A DNA stretch of 64,000 nt from Hygrocybe punicea (taxonomy: Eukaryota; Basidiomycota; Agaricomycetes; Agaricales; Hygrophoraceae): positions 1,047,590 through 1,111,589 of the forward strand of contig OY744471.1 in the NCBI GenBank assembly GCA_963556145.1, written 5' to 3'. Under the pieces are notes generated by a model that worked only from the letters and a program-made list of their open reading frames with translations, did not search any database and was not told where the DNA came from. Made by a program: the position numbers and the translations under genes. Positions 34,810 to 47,800 of the stretch are shown piece after piece (the stretch's first letter is position 1; each line of letters opens with the position of its first letter).

Positions 34810-37112
34810 ATGGCTCCCTACTTTTTGAACAATCTCATCCCCCGCCGTGAAAAGCGCGAGTCGTCAACACCACTGTTCACCGTCTTGGCAAATCTCACGG
34901 CGACCCAGTGGCTTCTCTTCTTTTCTGGGTGAGCACCGACCGAGCACTGCCAATTTTTCTTGTTTTTGACTGAGTGTACTCAATGATTATCGGCAAGCTG
35001 GCTGGCATGGACTTGCGATGCCATTGACTTTTTCAGTGTCTCGCTCAGCGTGACCCACCTCGCTCAGCAATTCGATCGTTCTATTCACGACATCGTGTGT
35101 ATTTTTACTCAGATGGTCATCCTCGGTTCCTGATCCTGTTGTAGACAACAGCTATCACTCTCACCCTCTTGTTCCGAACAGTTGGTGCTGTGCGGCCATC
35201 TTTCTCACTTTCTCACCTTTTCACACTGACTGACACTCGTCCCCACTGGTCCCAGGTGATCTTTGGCATGCTCTCCGATCGCATGGGGCGAAAATGGCCG
35301 TTGGTAGCGAACTTATTGCTCATCTGCATTCTTGAACTAGCCGCCGGGTTCGTGCACAACTTCCACGAATTTCTTGCCTTGCGCTCTCTCTTTGGCATCG
35401 GGATGGGGGGCATCTGGGGCCTCGCAACTTCCACAGCCCTCGAGAACCTACCGATGGAAGCTCGTGGCATCGCAAGCGGTGTTCTCCAGCCGGGATACCT
35501 TGTTGGGTATCTCATCGCTGCTGTCATCAACCTGAAACTCGTGCCCGAGACCAAGTCTGGCTGGCGGAGTCTGTTTTGGACAGCTGCTGGCATTTCCCTT
35601 TTTGCCGCCGCTTTCAGGGCGGTTCTTCCGGAAAGCGGATATTTCCTCAAGGCTAGGGCTCTCGAGAAGGCTAAGGGCAATACAATGAACAAGACAGTGA
35701 TATTTATCCATGAACTGAAAGCAATGCTCAAGAAGCACTGGCTCTTGTTTATCTATGCGGTTCTGCTCATGACTGGTGGGTGACAATATTTTCCATACTA
35801 GGAATTGTGCAAAGCGTTCACCTGGCTCCCAGGCTTCAACTTCTTGTCGCACGGATCTCAAGCGAGTGTTTCACTGACGATAACATCAATAATTTGTCCG
35901 AATGATGACCTTCCAGGATCTGTATCCTACTTTTCTTCAAACGACGAAAGGCTTCAGCTCTCGTGATGCGACAATTGCAACCATCATTGGGAATTGCGTA
36001 TGCATGCTATATTATTTTAGTGCCTGTCGCTGATGCCATCATGCAGGGCGCTATTTCGTGAGTTGGTAGCGTTTCAAGCTTTGTGAGCTTCATCTTTCAA
36101 ATTGATTTCCACAGTGGCGTTATTGCGGGTTGGGCGAGTCAGTACATTGGTCGTCGTTTCACCATCATGTATGTGTGAGGCACATTTCATAGAAAGATGC
36201 TTTCTGAGCTACTTTTCGTCGCCCAGCCTCTCTGTGTTGCTCGTCGGGGGTTAGTCGGTCATCCTTCCGCTCGGCAACATCCGCATCTGATATTCGATCC
36301 AGCGTTCATCCCACTGTGGATTCTCCCATCTACATTCGGTGCTCTGTCCGCCGGGGCATTTTTCCTTCAAGTTGGCGTCCAAGGTGCCTGGGGCATCGTA
36401 AGTATAGTAGTTGGGGTGTATGTGCTTGATGGTGTGATAACTTAGTTCTCATTGTTAGATCCCAATCCAGCTGGCGGAGTTGTCCCCACCTGCATTCCGT
36501 GCGACATTCCCCGGCGTAGCTTACCAACTCGGAAATGTATGCTGCGTAAACATGACATGCTCATCGACGGATGCTCAATCAATCTTTGTTTCAATAGATG
36601 ATCTCCTCTGCCTCCGCCCAGATCGAAGCCAGTACGTCCCCCCCCCCCTGGGCATCCCTACCTTTCTATTTATTCATGACCCGATACCGCAGCTGGGGGC
36701 GATAACCTCAAGACCACCATCATCGTCAAAGGCGTTCCTACCGTAGTTGCTGATTACGCTACAGTATGTGCCATCATTTATGCGTAAGCCTTTTTTTTTG
36801 CCGTGTTTTGACTTTTTGTCAGGTACAAGGCATCCTGATCGGCGTCGTTTCAGCCTTTGTGATCTTCATTACCATCATCGGGCCCGAGTTCGTACCGTTT
36901 GTATTTTTTGTTGTGGAATGTTGGTTTGATGCGTGGCGTCTGGCAGGAACCACGGGTCACACTTCGAGAACCACAAGGCGGCGTTCGAAAAAGGCGCGGC
37001 GGACGACGATGCCATGTTTGACGACGAACTGAGCTCACCAAACGAGAAGAGTGGTGAAGATTCATCACGCTCTGAATCCGAGGTACGGGAAAACCCCAGC
37101 GCGGGTGTTTGA
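34810..37112 (+). CDS. MFS carboxylate (lactate/pyruvate) transporter, JEN1-like
   Basis: Plasma-membrane proton symporter of the major facilitator superfamily for monocarboxylates. Start at MAPYFLNNLIPRREKRES (34810); the first exon ends LLFFSG and splices to WLAWTCDAIDFFSVSLS. The signature between helices 2 and 3 reads FGMLSDRMGRKWPLVANL. Then come GIGMGGIWGLATSTALENLP, GVLQPGYLVGYLIAA, IIPIQLAELSPPAFRATFPG, YQLGNMISSASAQIEA and ILIGVVSAFVIFITIIGPE. The tail NHGSHFENHKAAFEKGA and an acidic, Ser-rich end with stop at 37110-37112 match the JEN1/lactate permease group. About ten short introns, all with GT-AG ends where checked; one contains a run of 12 C. No stop was found. This is one of only two clear ordinary host genes here. 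Confidence 0.88.
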
Positions 37113-38439
37113 TGGTATGTATCGCAATGACAACTAACTGAGCATCTGGTTGTGGAGGAATGGAAAGAAGGTTATATGTAGTGTGCATTGGCTGTCGATA
37201 TGGACATTGGATGATATGTATGCACTATTAGTGGAGGCATGAAGGACAGTTCGGTGTCAACCGCACCATTAACCACACAAGAAGATCTCCCAGATATTGC
37301 GACTAATATTCATTTCTCGCACACGGTTGAGCTCGAGGGAAAGGCATGCACTGGTTGTATCCCTCAATAATCTGCTCATGGCATGATGACGGGGAGTACA
37401 ACATCTTCGCCGCCACCGTATGGCCCTGTGGGCGCAACTGAGCACATATTTATACATGTGAGTAACATGTCTGTCTATTTTTGGCACTGTACGTATGTTT
37501 AATTTTTGCATTCACTTGGCTACCACAACGAACACATTCGTCACCTGCCTTCTTATTTAAGTGATGTAAACTATGCGTGACAGAGACTGCGTTCCGTCAC
37601 CAACAGAGTCAAAACTGGAGGTGACGCTGGAAGACAGATGAAAGGCCATTGCAGTCGGTTCTTTGCTCTGCTTTTTACAACGATGGATCCAATGCTAACA
37701 GTCGCCCTGTTGGCTATTATCCTCATAGCGCTGGGCAATCCGCAGATGTTCCTCGACCAGTGCAAGGCTACTAATTCGGCGACGTTTCGTCCGGCATCGA
37801 CGTCGTTATGCCACTTTGATTGCTTAGTGCGAATCCATTCTCTTTTACAACAACAATTCTCGTGTGTCTTTGGGAACACATGATCATGACGGTGAAACCG
37901 ACTTGTTCTATCTAACTCTCCCCCCCGGCGTCGGCTACTTTGATTGGTTATGGCTTCATCGGATGCCTTCGTGGTTGTCATTATTACACCATCCAACCGG
38001 GATCATCGTCTGCTTGCTGGGGAAATGTCACGACTACCTATTCCTATGCACACTTCACGACAAATTTTTAATCCTACACTCTCCGTCTGGCAACTCTTCG
38101 TACTCAACATTATTTCAAGGGTCCCATTTATTTTCTTCAATGACAGCTGCAAAGGGTCTTTCCTGTTTCTCAACATATACTGTTCGTTCATACATATTTC
38201 TAATGAATATTGCCAAGCATTCATTTACATACTACTGAGTTTCACACCTGCAAGCTTTATGAGATATCAGCTAATATTAATGATGTCAAGATGTTTACAG
38301 TACAGTTTGAGGATATCAGGTGTCGCTACAATTAAGACCATGGCACGAACGATGTGAACCCCCCCCCTCACCCCCTCCTCACAATCTTTGACATAAACAA
38401 TATCCCCAACCCCAACCACCACTATCTGAATATCCCCGT
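37113..38439. other. Intergenic, no supported gene
   Basis: Several frames of 60-141 codons exist on both strands, but none has consistent splice signals or a known motif. A run of C (CCCCCCCTCACCCCC, about 38361) lies just past the stop of the next gene. Confidence 0.45.
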
Positions 38440-40445
38440 TCAAACCTCCAACATATCGGCCCCAAACTGCTCCATCCCAATAACCCTAAACCGCTCCTTG
38501 AATGGGCCCTCTCCGAACTCCCGCATCCATGCCTTGCTAAGCCCCTCCTCCCAAGCATACAACTCGACTTTCCACCCCTTCTTCAACGCCGTCCTGACGG
38601 GCCCCAAGAACCCGTCTTCGTTGAACTGCCCAACGTTGCCATCGCCTGTTGCGAGCACGATCGTGGCGTTTGGTGGAGGTACATCAATGTCAGCGATGGC
38701 CTGGTGGAGCTTAAGCTGGAGCAGTTCATCGACGCCTTGTTCACGGTACCGAATACGTGTCGCATTGGTGGAGGTTGCATTGGTGGAGGTTTGTACATTG
38801 CAATTGCCGTTGCCCGTTGCGTTCGAAGATGATGTGGGATTAAGCGCCGGCCGGCCTGATCCGAGACTGCGAGCGAATGCTTGAGAGAAACTGGCTGTAT
38901 TGGCAGATGCACTGGTTTCAGACTCGGTGGAAGTGCCACCCGAGATCGTCCGGGAATGTGTCTTGGTGTAGGATTTCCGCCACTGGGTTTTGCTCGATTC
39001 CCCACTGCCGGCACTACCGCCGCCTGTGGTGGCGATAATAACCTGCCGCCGATCTTGTCCATCGCCCATGTCAGGCACTCGTGCATACACACGCACTTCG
39101 TAGCCTAGCTGCTCTGCAGACTCTATGGGCTGGTACAGAGGAGACGATGTCACTAAGACTCGTCGAGTAATCGGACGACCACGTTCAAGAATGAGCGCAA
39201 GGGCTGCATGTGAGAGACGTTTCGGTTTGCGTAGGGGATGTCGGAGATATCGTTTCATGTACGTCAAAAGTCCAATTAGAATATTAGAGCTGATCAGATA
39301 GAGGAGTTTGGCGGCGATAAGAAAGAAATCAGATCTGGGACGCACTGGTCAATAAACACGTGTATCAACGTGTCCTGAGATTGAGGTACAGGTCCTCGAG
39401 GATCAAGAAAGTCAGCACTGTCGGGAAAGTCACTTGACAATATCGCAGTGAGTTCGGCAGCATTTTCAGGGAAAAGCAGACGTAATTTGTGCGCAAGTGA
39501 ACGAAGTTGAAGGATACGAGGGTCAGAAGGGATAGTTAATGATAGACGGAGACTTGGTGTAGATTTGCTATGGCTGAGCTTTGGATTGCCATCAACGGCT
39601 AATGAGCGCTGTTTCTGCTTCTCCTTCCTGGTCCTGGCAGGAGTGGTGGGAGTAGATTTAAAATAAACGGAAGATGATAGTTCAAAGGAAGAAGACGAGT
39701 CGTCCGCATCCTGGTCCGCTTCTACGGTCGCCTCGGTTGTTTCGACCGGAACCAGTCCTTCAGACACGTCCTTTGTAAGCAGTTGGAGGACCTTTCGCTT
39801 TCGACGACGTTTCCTCCGGGGCTCAACGACATGTCGCCAGGCACTCTCAGAAAGGGTTCCGTTACCTTTGGTACCCGCCTCTCGCTGTAGGGTGAACTTT
39901 GCTCGCTCAGCCGCTATAAAGCTAAGGGCTTCGTCCAGGTATCCCAGAGAAGGTTGGTCGGCCTCTTCGATATCAGAAATGTCCTCGATTTCTACCGTCT
40001 GACCCTCGGCCTCTCCTTCGGTATCAGAACCTGAAGCAGAGTCATCGTCGGAAAGGGTGATAGAAGTGGAGTTTCGTGAGCGGCTTTCGTGGATGTTCTG
40101 ATCGTTTGACAAGTAAGACGCGATTGGTCGATGGGTCCAAACAGTTGAACCACCGGGAGCATCGGATTCGATTTCGGACGGCGAGAACGGGGTGACGGTG
40201 CCACTCGGCTGGGGAGGAAGAGCGAGGGCGCGAGGGGTTTGCAGGTGATTCAAAGCACGAAAGACGGTGGTGAAAGCACCAAGATCAGGAAGTTCTGCTC
40301 GAATTTGGGATAGTGAGTGGCGTCAGGGAAATGAGATTGACGTTACTTTACCATCAGATGTAGCCTCGCTGCGTACAGAATAAGACGAGAAAGGACTGAT
40401 TGGCGTTGGCGAGGTGGTGGTTGTATCCGAGCTGGACTGAAGCAT
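38440..40445 (-). CDS. NYN-domain (PIN-like nuclease fold) protein
   Basis: NYN domains are PIN-like folds that often act as RNases. Start at the ATG at 40445 (MLQSSSDTTTTSPTP); the first exon splices to ELPDLGAFTTVFRALNHL. A long Ser/Asp/Glu-rich region follows, with a basic patch (PRRKRRRKRK) that could be a nuclear signal. The NYN domain starts at LIHVFID, and an intron at about 39345-39298 joins it to HSNILIGLLTYMKRY. It continues with RRVLVTSSPLYQP, EQLGYEVRVYARVP, TIVLATGDGNVGQFNEDGFL and KGWKVELYAWEEGLSKAW, holding the expected acidic residues at FID and GDG. A Ser/Thr/Asn-rich insert separates the two halves. No damage was seen. It is convergent with the transporter gene. Confidence 0.75.
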
Positions 40446-41142
40446 TATACAAGGTTGAATAATGAGAAGGAGAAATAAAACTAGGGAGTCGAGCCTGAGC
40501 TAGTGAACGTGTTCGAGGTGTGTAAATGAGTCATGACATCAACATGTCAGCCACCAGCGCTCTGGCGCTGGCGGACTCGACAATATTGCATTCCACCTGC
40601 AAGGCATTCCACCTGCAAGCTCTTGACCACACCACCATTGGGAACTCATACCCGGGCAAAATGGTGAGAAATTGTCCAGTTGCTGAGCCCTGCCTCTAAT
40701 TTACAAATAAAATAAGATGGGCCTGCAATAATTGTAAAATCGGTTGGCTGGTCGCCATGCCACAAGAGAATAGCCATCCGTACGGCGGCCCTCGCAAATC
40801 ACAGAATCCGATGACTACCCCCATCCCTCATCCCCTTCTTGGGAAACGTCACTGCAATCGACAACTATCTCCCGATGAATTCCTTTCTCTTGCTTGCCAA
40901 AGAGTATTGGCAAATATATCAACTCGATCGCCTAGGTCTGTCGATGGGTTATTCTTCACCCCGAACGATCCGTTGAATGGATAACAGGCAGGAAGATGAT
41001 TTGCGTGAATTCGTATGCACTCTTCAAAGAGCTCGGAAATGAAAAGATATTCCACAAGACTGTTGGACCAGTCTTAGAACAGCTCAGGAATGTTGCTGGG
41101 GATGGCCTTGTCACTGTGGGAGATACTTTGTTTCATGTAATA
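40446..41142. other. Intergenic, no supported gene
   Basis: Two short plus frames (75 codons at 40757 and 107 codons at 40996) could be remnants, but they show no recognisable motif. The second runs into the hairpin at 41143. Confidence 0.35.
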
Positions 41143-41258
41143 TCATCTGAGTGTTGCATTATGTGGTGTTCTATTTGCACTTTTATTATCACAGAGCTTC
41201 TAAACTCTGTGATAATAAAAGTGCAAATAGAACACCACATAATGCAACACTCAGATGA
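41143..41258. repeat. Perfect 54-bp inverted repeat with 8-base loop
   Basis: Bases 41143-41196 and 41205-41258 are exact reverse complements, separated by CTTCTAAA. The arms begin TCATCTGAGTGTTGCATTAT. Such a sequence can form a cruciform, or a hairpin if transcribed. It may be a tiny MITE or a small-RNA precursor. No clear target duplication is present. Confidence 0.95.
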
Positions 41259-41862
41259 ATCAATCCACTCCTCAATAACTGAGTGTGGAGGACAGGCATG
41301 TAACAATGAACCCAACTAGGCTTTAGTGCATGAGTTGGGAATATATACTGTGGATGGCTCATTCATCTATGATCGCTGTCTACAGACCACATTCTCATGC
41401 CTGCTTTTGGTCCTGTTTCCATTCCCAGGATGCTTTGGAGCAGTTGCTGCTTAAATGGGAATGGTGAGTGGTGACCATAGATATGGCATCAGCAAAAAAG
41501 CAAAAACATTGTAATGTCAGGTGACGATTGTATGTGATGGGCAAACCAGCGATCTCTAGTATGCGAAGGCAACGCAAGGCAAGCGAGTAACAGACGGGGT
41601 GGTCTTGCAGGGAGACACCTCAATGGCAGAGTATTGCAGCGTCTGGCAAGGGAGAGTGCAGAAAGATGTTAACAATACAATAAATGATAATATATAGGCC
41701 GACAGGTAGTTTCTTCTAAGCGGAAGCGCAGGAAGGCATTGACATTATTATACATGGGATGTCGGGGAGCTTCTTGCATTCCTATGTCAGGCTGTCGGTA
41801 CAATATATTACGGTGCACTGGCAAGGGGGGCGGAGCAGGCTGCAGTAGACAATCCGAGTCCA
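41259..41862. other. No supported gene
   Basis: Flank downstream of the Plavaka gene. Only short frames are present. I looked for a CACTA-type terminus here and did not find one I could pair with sequence beyond 48308. Confidence 0.35.
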
Positions 41863-44800
41863 TTAAAGCCGTGCATACCCCTCTGTATAATACAAATCCT
41901 CAATCCCATCGTTGTCCTCTCCATCCTCGGGTCCCAAGTTCATGTCCTCCGAGACTGCGTCGTCGTCGCCTTCATTTCCGTCGCCTTCGTTTCCGTCGCC
42001 TTCATTTTCATCATCGCTGGCCTCACAGTAGCCATAGTCTTGTTCTTCTTGTTCTACATCCTCACCTTCCCTCTCCAAGGCGACATTGTATGCCTCACCC
42101 TCTTCCTCGTCTTGCTCATTCTGATCTGGCTCTACTATATCCTTCTCCGCAAATCGAGTTGCCTTGTGACCGATCCCATCGCCAAGGAATTGCATAAACA
42201 TGTCTCGATCGACGAACCTAACCTCTTGGATGTTAATTCATTTCGGGAGCTAGAAAAGAACCTCACGTACATATTCACATAGTAGTAAACCCAGTCCTCA
42301 TCATTTTCACATGGTTGGCGTGCAATTGATTGCCCCAAGAGGTGCGAGGTGCGTCCATATGCAAAGGCAGGAATAAGGTGCACTGCCCGGATGACTTCTT
42401 TTGGATCTAGGAATCCAAATGCGTCTGGAACACCAGACTCGACAAAGCCGACACAGTGGAGACGACGAGTTTTGAAGCCGCCTGGACTACTGAGGTCACG
42501 ACCGAACCACCGTACCCACAAAAACTCCATTCTCCACGCTTCAGCCAGGGCGGTGTGCCTAACGTTGACGTGAAAAACACCAATGACACGAGCATACCAA
42601 TATGGATGTGGATCAGTGTCGTCCTCGTCTTCATGTGCAAGGACCATGATGTCGGGGTGTGTCCGAGGGTTGATGGAATCTTGATCACGGCGCATATCGT
42701 ACGTCGTGTAGTTGATGCGTACAACTTTGTGTCGATAGATGCGATTGTTGATAAACTTCGATTTGTCACGTTCAGCATCTGTGAAAATTTGCTCGTCGCC
42801 ATCATAGGGACGGTGTGTGATGCGTGCAAGTAGGTGGTCTTTCAGCTGTGGGATGAAGTTCTGAATGTTGTTACACGTCAACACACAATACAATAGATCC
42901 AAAAGAAAATACCTTGAGTGCCCGATCGTTTTGCTTCTTGCTAAGCCATTGTGTTAGATTGTCATAATAACGCTGAGAGTCGGCAATATGATGGTGATCC
43001 TTAGGTGAAGTGAAAGGAAGTGGTTTGTTGTCAGTAAATTCCAGTGATACTTCAGCACAGTTCTCTGGCGATCCGGTTGCTTCAGCTGCCTTTTTAAAAT
43101 CTTCTTCGCGCTGTTTGATTCCTCGCAAAAGTGCCTGTCGTCGTTGGTGTCTCGCAATCTGGAACTCGTAGTTGTTTTTGTTCGTTAGTCCATAGAACCG
43201 CTTGACACGGCGGTGTTCCAGCTCGCCCTATGAATAGATTTGAATGTTAAACCTATTTAATATTAGAAAACTCACCACTTGAGTAGTATAATTGTCGGTT
43301 GGGCCAAATTGACGAATTGTATTGACATAATCACCGAAGGAATGGAGCTTATAGGTGGCGAGGTTGAGGTACTTCTGATGCGGACCAGCTTTGCTCTTTC
43401 CTTTTGCTTCCGACATACCTGGGCCCTTTGAAGTGCCCTTGGCCACCTCCTTGGCCGCCAAAGCTGCTTTTCTTTGCCCACGTGCTGCTTCTTCCTTTGG
43501 TAGCTCCTTTGTAACGTAGAATCTGCAAGTTGTTCTTAGAAAGCGTCGCAGAGTGGCCCTGAGTGTCCTTGTTGAATTTTCAAATTGAAGAAGAGTTTTG
43601 TCGGTATGAAGACGTAGCTTTGCATATGCATGCCAAACTAAGAGTTCGAAGAGAAGGTCTGATATAATTTTGTTGTGAGCTGGTGGTAGGAGGCCCTCAA
43701 TCACCGGTAGGATGCACTATAGGCAATACAGCGTCGGTGAACAAGCAAGGTTTAGAAGGGTACATACCTGAAGAATATCCTCAAAATCACGCGCCGCTAG
43801 CTTCTTCATTGCAGATACATTTTTTCCAAACCGGCGAATGGTGTCATGGCCAAAAGTTGGAACCATTCGGAACCTTGCATCACATAAGTACTTGAATTTA
43901 TTGAGAATAACCTGTATACCTTTGGTTGAAAATCTGAACGACATCATTTCCAACAGCATGTAGAATGCGAAGTATATGAGTGAAGATTGCCCTCCACACG
44001 CCAAGTTCAAATTCATGCATCAAATCAGGAACCAACATTCGATAAACAGAGAAACCGAATTCAGACAGGCGTGTTGAAAATGCACTCTGTGTCAATGTCA
44101 GGCTGTTGGTAGTAAGCAGCAAAAGACGAGAGACTACCTGATTTACATGTAGGGACTGCTCGTCTAACAGTCTCTCAATTTTCACACTGTTTAATCCAAT
44201 TCCCTTCTCAAATATCCATGCACGGACCCTTGAGATTGTTGTCCGAAACCAGTGATCATCCTTCCGAAGATTGGAACGTCTTTGGTCATCTACAAATGTG
44301 CCTAAAGCTGGAATTTGCTCCTTTTTCACGAGACAACGTGGGCATGGGCACTCGGCAAGGTATTTGATACACGCAATTAGTACCCTGTTGATGTCAAGTT
44401 AGATCTTGCCATGTTGTAAATAAAACAGCTCACTTCTCAGGATAATCTGCGGCATATGTGAAGAATTGAGGAAAAAGACGCCGCAACACACCATCACCAC
44501 ATAAAATGATGATGCCGTGGACGTAAGCATGCATGAAGTCGTCGTCCAGTAAAAGTAGCCAGATTGCTTGCATAAGTTCATGTTTGCAGAATCGAAGCAC
44601 ATCGGCAGACGCAGGGATGTTGAATATAGACAAATAGTAATCTTGAATTGTGTTGGGGAGCTTTGGTATATAAGCGAGATGGTGGGAAGCAAAACATGTT
44701 GGTTTACCGTGGAAGTACTTGGAAAGATTGCCAAAGAAGAGATAGATTGGCCACAAGGAGGCGGTACCGAAGCTAGCAAGATGTGTCGAGTCTGACCACA

Positions 44801-47800
44801 CCAAGATTGGCGCAACTGCGATTTCGACATTAGGGTCATCACCAGGTTCTTGTGGTCGAGTGCGAATTTTTGCATCTTCTTCAAGCATAGCATCAGAGTC
44901 ATAGATTTCGCTGTACATACGGATGTTGTCTCGATCTCCAGGATTGTCCAAGTCTGGTTCCGAGTCTGGTACTGAGTCGTTTCTACAAAAAAGTTTGAAG
45001 GGTATCCAGTGGAATTTACATGCACCTGCACCCTAATAAGCTGCCTTGATAACTTCCAGCAAGCGTCGATAGTAGATCCCCTTGACCTCAAACTCGGGTG
45101 CCTCAGCTTCGGATTTCAACTTGACCTTTTCGTTAGGTAACCGGATCTTGACTGAACCTGCATGCCAGCCATCTTCTGCAGAAAATGTCGCATTTGTCTT
45201 GTCGTATTTATCAAGGCGGTCGAGTTCACGTTGGAGTAGTGGGACCTGCCAGTCACGTGACCAGGCTCCCACGGTTGACCTAGTTAGTAGCCTTCCCGAT
45301 GTAGTAGTCAGTCCATCCTTCTCATCCAGTCGACCTTTCCCTCGAGTCCTGCGTGAGCCCCCGGAGTGGTACCTCGGTACCACTCCAACGTGGTGATGAG
45401 AGTGTTCTTCGACTCCACGCCTCTCTCTTTTTTCTCTCGGGTTCCCACTCCTTACGACTTTCTCGCGAGACGACCTTTTTTCGGCCTCAGCTGCGCAACC
45501 GCGCATTTTCTCTTCACTCACGGCCGTACAACACTCAAATTACCCCCCGGTGCACATGTTCAACCCAATAGGGCCCCGCGTCGCCCCCCGTTGACCCAAA
45601 AAACACGCCCGCGACCCTTCTCAGCACCCAAGCGGCAGGCCACGTCACTTTTTTCGACCCCCCAAATTTTCACTTTCCCTAGACCCAGCTATGTCCACAC
45701 GACCCCCCGCAACTTCGTTCGACGTTCCGGAGCCCCGCGTTCCCCATCAGGATCCCACATGGCCCGCTACTGCGAGTTTTGGACAACCCAACGAAAATCG
45801 CATCGCCGCCGCGCGGACCCCGTTTTTTTCATGCACCCCGGACCCAAAATGCACGCGTTCGACTCCCCGCACCCTTGGCTCATCTGCCAGAACCCCCCGT
45901 CGCGCCTCGTCGTCTCAAACGAACCGCCCCGCACCTTTTGGTCGCCCCATGGATCTGCCACGTCACCATTGTTAGACCCCCTGTTTCTCGTCACCCCCAC
46001 CCCTACACGGACCCATTCGACTCCCCGCACACTCGTCCCACCGGCCAGGACCCCCCGTTCCCCTCCATTGTGCCAAACGAACCCCCACCGTCGTTTTCGG
46101 ACACCCGAGCCACGCGCCACGTCACCTCGCGCGGCCCCGTTCTGCCAGCACAACCGGCCCCAGACCAGCTCACCAAACTCGCGGCCCACCCCCCAGAGCA
46201 TTCTGCGTCTCGCTAACGCCCCGAACGAGCCCCCACCGCCGTTTTTGGTCACACCACGGATTCGTCGCGCCCCCCCGCCGGACCCCAGTTCTTTCGTGTA
46301 CCCCAGCCCCACACGGACCCATACGACCTCCCGTGCCCTCGTTCCACCGGCCAGGACCCCCGTTCCCTTTCGTCGCACCAAACGAACCCCCGCCGTCACC
46401 TCCAGACACCCCAGCCCCGCGCCACGTCACCACCGCGCGGCTCCATTCTGCCAACGTAGCCGGCCCCGGGTCGACTCACGACACTCGCGGCCCACCCGTT
46501 CACCATCCCGGAGCACCCCACCTCCCTCCAATACCGCGAGTGGACTGTGCCCGCCGTTCCCAGACCCCCACCGCGTTCCGCCACGTCACAACCCTCCGGC
46601 CAGTTCCTAACACCATACCTGGCCCCGCGAACCCTCGTTCAGCTCCCTGCGGCATCGTTCTCGACCTGGACGAGCCACCCCGATCTCTTCGCGTGATACG
46701 CCAACCCCCTCCGCGTCGGGATACCATGCCCTTGTTAAGTACAACCCTATGCCCCGTCAGTATTATAGCTTTTATTATAGCCTCGTCCCCCGTTCCCCCG
46801 ATACTGGATGTCAATCACAGTCTACCTACACGCCGTCACTACACTACGTTCACGCACCCGTTTACCCGATCTCCGCCAATACAGTTATATTTTGGACCAC
46901 CTGAACCTCCACACTGTGCTAAGTACTTGCTAGGACGATTCGAGGGATCTTTGGCCTTGCGTTGTGAGCCCGAACCCTTGCGAGGGAGGCATTCGAAGAG
47001 TATTGAGTTTGAGGAGAGTCTTGTATAGTCTGGTCATCTACCGCCCCCTGCGTGAGGACGACTTCCCGCTTCACGATATAAGGCCCTGGCCTTGATTCGA
47101 GGCATTCTGAGGGACTGGGAGTTGTGGCTTGAGAGTTTTTTGGTCAGTTTTGTTTGTTTCATGTTCTTTTCTGTAGCAGTTGGCGACGAGGGCATCGCCA
47201 TGAGGAAAAGGGGCACTTGGAGTAGTGGGACCTGCCAGTCACGTGACCAGGCTCCCACGGTTGACCTAGTTAGTAGCCTTCCCGATGTAGTAGTCAGTCC
47301 ATCCTTCTCATCCAGTCGACCTTTCCCTCGAGTCCTGCGTGAGCCCCCGGAGTGGTACCTTGGTACCACTCCAACGTTTGGTGCTAAATCCACGAAGGTG
47401 TTCGCGATCAAAATCTTCAGCCAGAAGAACATCGTTGACAAGGCGATCGACCTCTGCTACAGATTTAGTTGTTGAGACCCCGTAAAACCAGTTCATAAGC
47501 CGAAAGCGAGTGACATTGAGAAAGGGCAAGAAGTAATCGTCTTTGATATCTTGCATCACCCGACCAAGTCCATGTAGAATACCAGACCCATGACTGTGTT
47601 CATCGCCTGGAGAAGCCACTGCGAGATTTGGAGAATCACAAAGTATATCCAGGGTATGTTCATCTTCTGGATCCATTTTTGGCTTTGTTGTGTACTGCCG
47701 ATAGACACCAAAATGATTTGGTTCTGTCTGGAAAGTGGTTTCTGAGTCAATGACTTCGATGTCAGGTGGGCCTGGGCTGGGAGATGAAACGTGGACCAGT

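Noticed and set aside
37571..37996. A 141-codon minus-strand protein
   Set aside because: Composition is unremarkable, there is no splice structure or known motif, and competing plus-strand frames of similar length overlap it.
45366..47028. Proline-rich frames of 231 and 414 codons as a Gag protein
   Set aside because: They overlap each other in different frames, start inside or next to the LTR, are Pro/Thr/Arg-only, and have no zinc knuckle or recognisable Gag sequence.
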